From Ahaetulla prasina (Eukaryota > Chordata > Lepidosauria > Squamata > Colubridae): DNA of 64,000 nucleotides. Shown one piece after another: positions 61,484-64,000 of this stretch; positions within the stretch are counted from its first letter, which is position 1, and each line of letters begins with the position of its first letter. A model generated the notes under the pieces. The model ran no database searches. It was given only the letters and a program-made list of their open reading frames with translations, and had not been told where the DNA came from. The position numbers were made by a program, and so were the translations under genes. The DNA lies in the NCBI RefSeq assembly GCF_028640845.1, contig NC_080540.1, positions 152,155,920 to 152,219,919 on the forward strand, given 5' to 3'.

Positions 61484-64000
61484 GCTTTGGCTTTACAGGG
61501 TGAATATTATTGCAGTTGGAATCCGTTAGCTAACCTTCAGTTATGTTTTCAACGAACTGGAATGCAGTTAATATAATTTGACATTTATGGTTATCATATT
61601 TAAACGATCTGTGGCATGAATCGCTTTGAGCACACCATTTCTTTGGTCGTGTATGTGATATGTAAATAAATTGATTCTGTGTATGATGTGTTAATTGAAT
61701 CATCCAACCAATAGCAGCAGATTCACTGGGCCAGATAACAAAACTCAACCAAACTTGTCTCACAGGATTCTTGAACAATGGTTGGAATACAAATAGGTGG
61801 GCTTTTAAAAGATATTTTGGCATGCATCAGATGTGTTTATTTCAACTGAATCACATCACATTTTTTTCCCTATTATGCTGAAATAGGATGTGTTGCTTGA
61901 ACATTCAGAAAAATGAAGGCACTATAGTGACAATAAAAGATTTTATAATAGCTTTCTTTCATCTTAATTCTTTTGTACCCATACAAAACCACTGAAAAGC
62001 ATGTTTCAATTTTCTTTGAGGCTTCAAAGTTAAACAGAGTCCATTGGGTGTTATGTATCTTTGGCAGAAGCTTGCTAAATATATGTTTCTATCTCTTATG
62101 CTGCATATGGATTACGGTAACATCGTGCACGTCTGGAGAATATAAATAATGTTTTTTCAGTCGCTAGTCATTATGATGGTTTAATACACATATAATAGAA
62201 GAACAGGCGCCACCACACTTGCAGCATTATTAAGAATAAATAGAAAACATATTTAGCATATTTGGATAGCTAATGTACAAGAATGTGACAGATCCATGCC
62301 CAATAAAGTTATTACATCAGTTAAGAGACAGTCCATTTCTTGATTCAAAAAGAATGTGGTAATTGACGAATCAATGAGCAAACTTATAAATTTCATTAAC
62401 GTAATTAACAATCTTCTATTCTTAAGTTTTAATTGCCTCATGAATATAACCTGAATCATTATACATTAGAAGTATTGATGTAATGAACAGTTTGTCCCAG
62501 AGGTGATGAGAAAAAGAGTTTATAGCTTTTAGTATCAAATAATAATTCATTAAATTTATATGCCGCTTTATCCCCAGTGCACCCATGGACTCCATTATTC
62601 CCCCAGTATACAGAGGAATTTAGGGAGATGAAGTGGGTGAAACATGCCTAGAGCACCACTGGCAGATGACAAGTGAACTATCAAGCATGAAGTCTAGACT
62701 TTGGTGGCAAATCGTAATTATTTCTCCATCCTCCTTATTGGTTATTATAACATTTGAAATACTCCAGGAGATTTTTTGAAGAATGAGGCCAAAAATTACG
62801 GTAGTAGCTACAGTGTCAGCAATGATGTCTGCTTCTGTGGACAGAATATGTCCAAAAGATGTTAATGAAGGAATGACAGACATGAAAGAGATTGTTGTGA
62901 GAGATTTGCAGGATAAAAAGTAAAATAAATTTGCCTGATATAGAATTATTATAACCAGAAATGCTGGATAATAATAATAATGATGATGATGCATGGATAA
63001 GGCAAAGAAAGTAGTTAAAGTGGAAATACAAGTGACAAGCAAAAAGGATGACTTGGATAAGTACTTTCTACTGGATATGCAAAGTTAAAGCTTTGAAAAT
63101 TGAGGTAGAAATATAAATAACTAAGAGGTGACCTGGATAATGACTTTTTACTGGTTGCTAAAGCTTTGAAGAAGCCTTTGGGATGGGGAAAAAACTGAAC
63201 AGACACCAAATCCTATGACAACATCTGAATGAATTAAAGATCAAGATTGTCTGAAGTAAAAGAAAGAAATATAAATTTGGTCTGTTTGACCAAATACTAT
63301 TTTTTTTAATAACTCCTCATAGATTTTTTGCTGACACCAGGATATAAGTTGATGATGTCTGGATTTGCGTAAAGATTGATTGGATTGATTATGGGAAGAG
63401 GAGAGATTTGTTTATGACTTTATAGAGGGTGAAGAGTTATTGTTTATACTTTTCATGAAGACTGGAAGTAACTTCTTTATGTATTTCTTTTCTTTTTTCC
63501 TTTCTTTGTACCTTTTTTATACTTCCTATTTTTCTTCTCTCTCTGAGTTTGAATTTGCTTTTATTCCTGTAATTGCTGTTTTTGGCAGGAAGTTAAAGTG
63601 GAACATACCATCCAGAAGTTTTATGAAAATTTCTGTTTGTTTCTCACTGTCAGTCACAAACCACGCAACCTATTCTAACCACCATTCACTATTCATTTAT
63701 AAGCTGCTTAACTGTGCAATAAATATGCAGTTGTTATTATTGGTAACTTGCAATTGCAAACCTCACATGCAGCCTTAATATGGGAGGAAATAAAGTGAGT
63801 TGATCTGAGATGATTTTTTTTATGAGAACCTCTATTAATATATGCTAGGCCTCAAATTTATTTGGCGCACTGCACTCATTTATTGGATAAGATCGTCTGA
63901 CTAAATTAGGCACATATAAATGGTTTCCAACCCACCCGGCTGCTTTCTGTGTAGATGCTGACATGTGGACTGGATTTTGTCTGATTCGGACTAAATATAT
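61484..64000. other. Non-coding, nothing identified
   Basis: About 2.5 kb of AT-rich DNA. 62545-62580 resembles a SINE/LINE tail (TTTATATGCCGCTTTATCC). Open frames (62620-63042 minus; 63440-63778 plus) are hydrophobic, AT-driven and without motif. Confidence 0.4.

Overview
The window looks like nuclear DNA of a squamate reptile, most likely a snake. The main clues are a CR1-L3 ('Snake1'-type) LINE whose 3' end runs into an AATAG microsatellite (about 14524-15034, 29087-29138, 30249-30597), many other CR1, L2-like and RTE-like LINE pieces, tRNA-derived SINEs, and a very high density of short hAT-type transposons. There is no operon structure, ribosome-binding site, CRISPR array or phage module. 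I found no confidently recognisable host gene. One short exon-like segment (7485-7570) is the only candidate. Almost everything that can be named is transposable-element DNA.

Layout. 1-129 is a partial gypsy-type LTR cut by the window edge. 1556-6773 is an old hAT-like element (ends plus 8-bp target duplication) whose middle holds an inverted copy of DNA lying 1.4 kb downstream (8077-8545). A complete but degenerate Ty3/gypsy element, A (1747-6342, + strand), is inserted in that middle part. 8.3-19 kb is mostly anonymous non-coding DNA with MITEs, CR1 pieces and microsatellites. Gypsy element B lies at 19045-23572 (- strand), inserted beside a CR1 remnant. 26-31 kb holds LINE 3' ends and SINEs. 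32-41.5 kb holds several MITEs, an RTE-like or other non-LTR fragment with a perfect fold-back, and a 780-bp hAT element carrying a coiled-coil-like segment. Gypsy element C lies at 42526-47146 (- strand). 48-55 kb holds nested MITEs, purine microsatellites, an RTE-clade fragment and a 5'-truncated CR1/L2-type LINE (51466-53780, - strand). 55769-61475 is one hAT-type insertion split by a nearly full-length CR1/L2-type LINE (+ strand).

How the parts relate. The three gypsy elements share one plan: LTR, a primer-binding site matching the 3' end of tRNA-Ser(GCT), Gag with a CCHC knuckle, aspartic protease, reverse transcriptase, RNase H, DD35E integrase with a GPY/F module, a purine tract, LTR, and 5-bp target duplications. 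Each has LTR pairs that are identical or differ only at the last base, yet every one has broken reading frames. That points either to recent movement of already defective copies by enzymes supplied in trans, or to base-level sequence errors. The short elements nest inside one another and give a relative order of insertions that can be read directly from target-site duplications.
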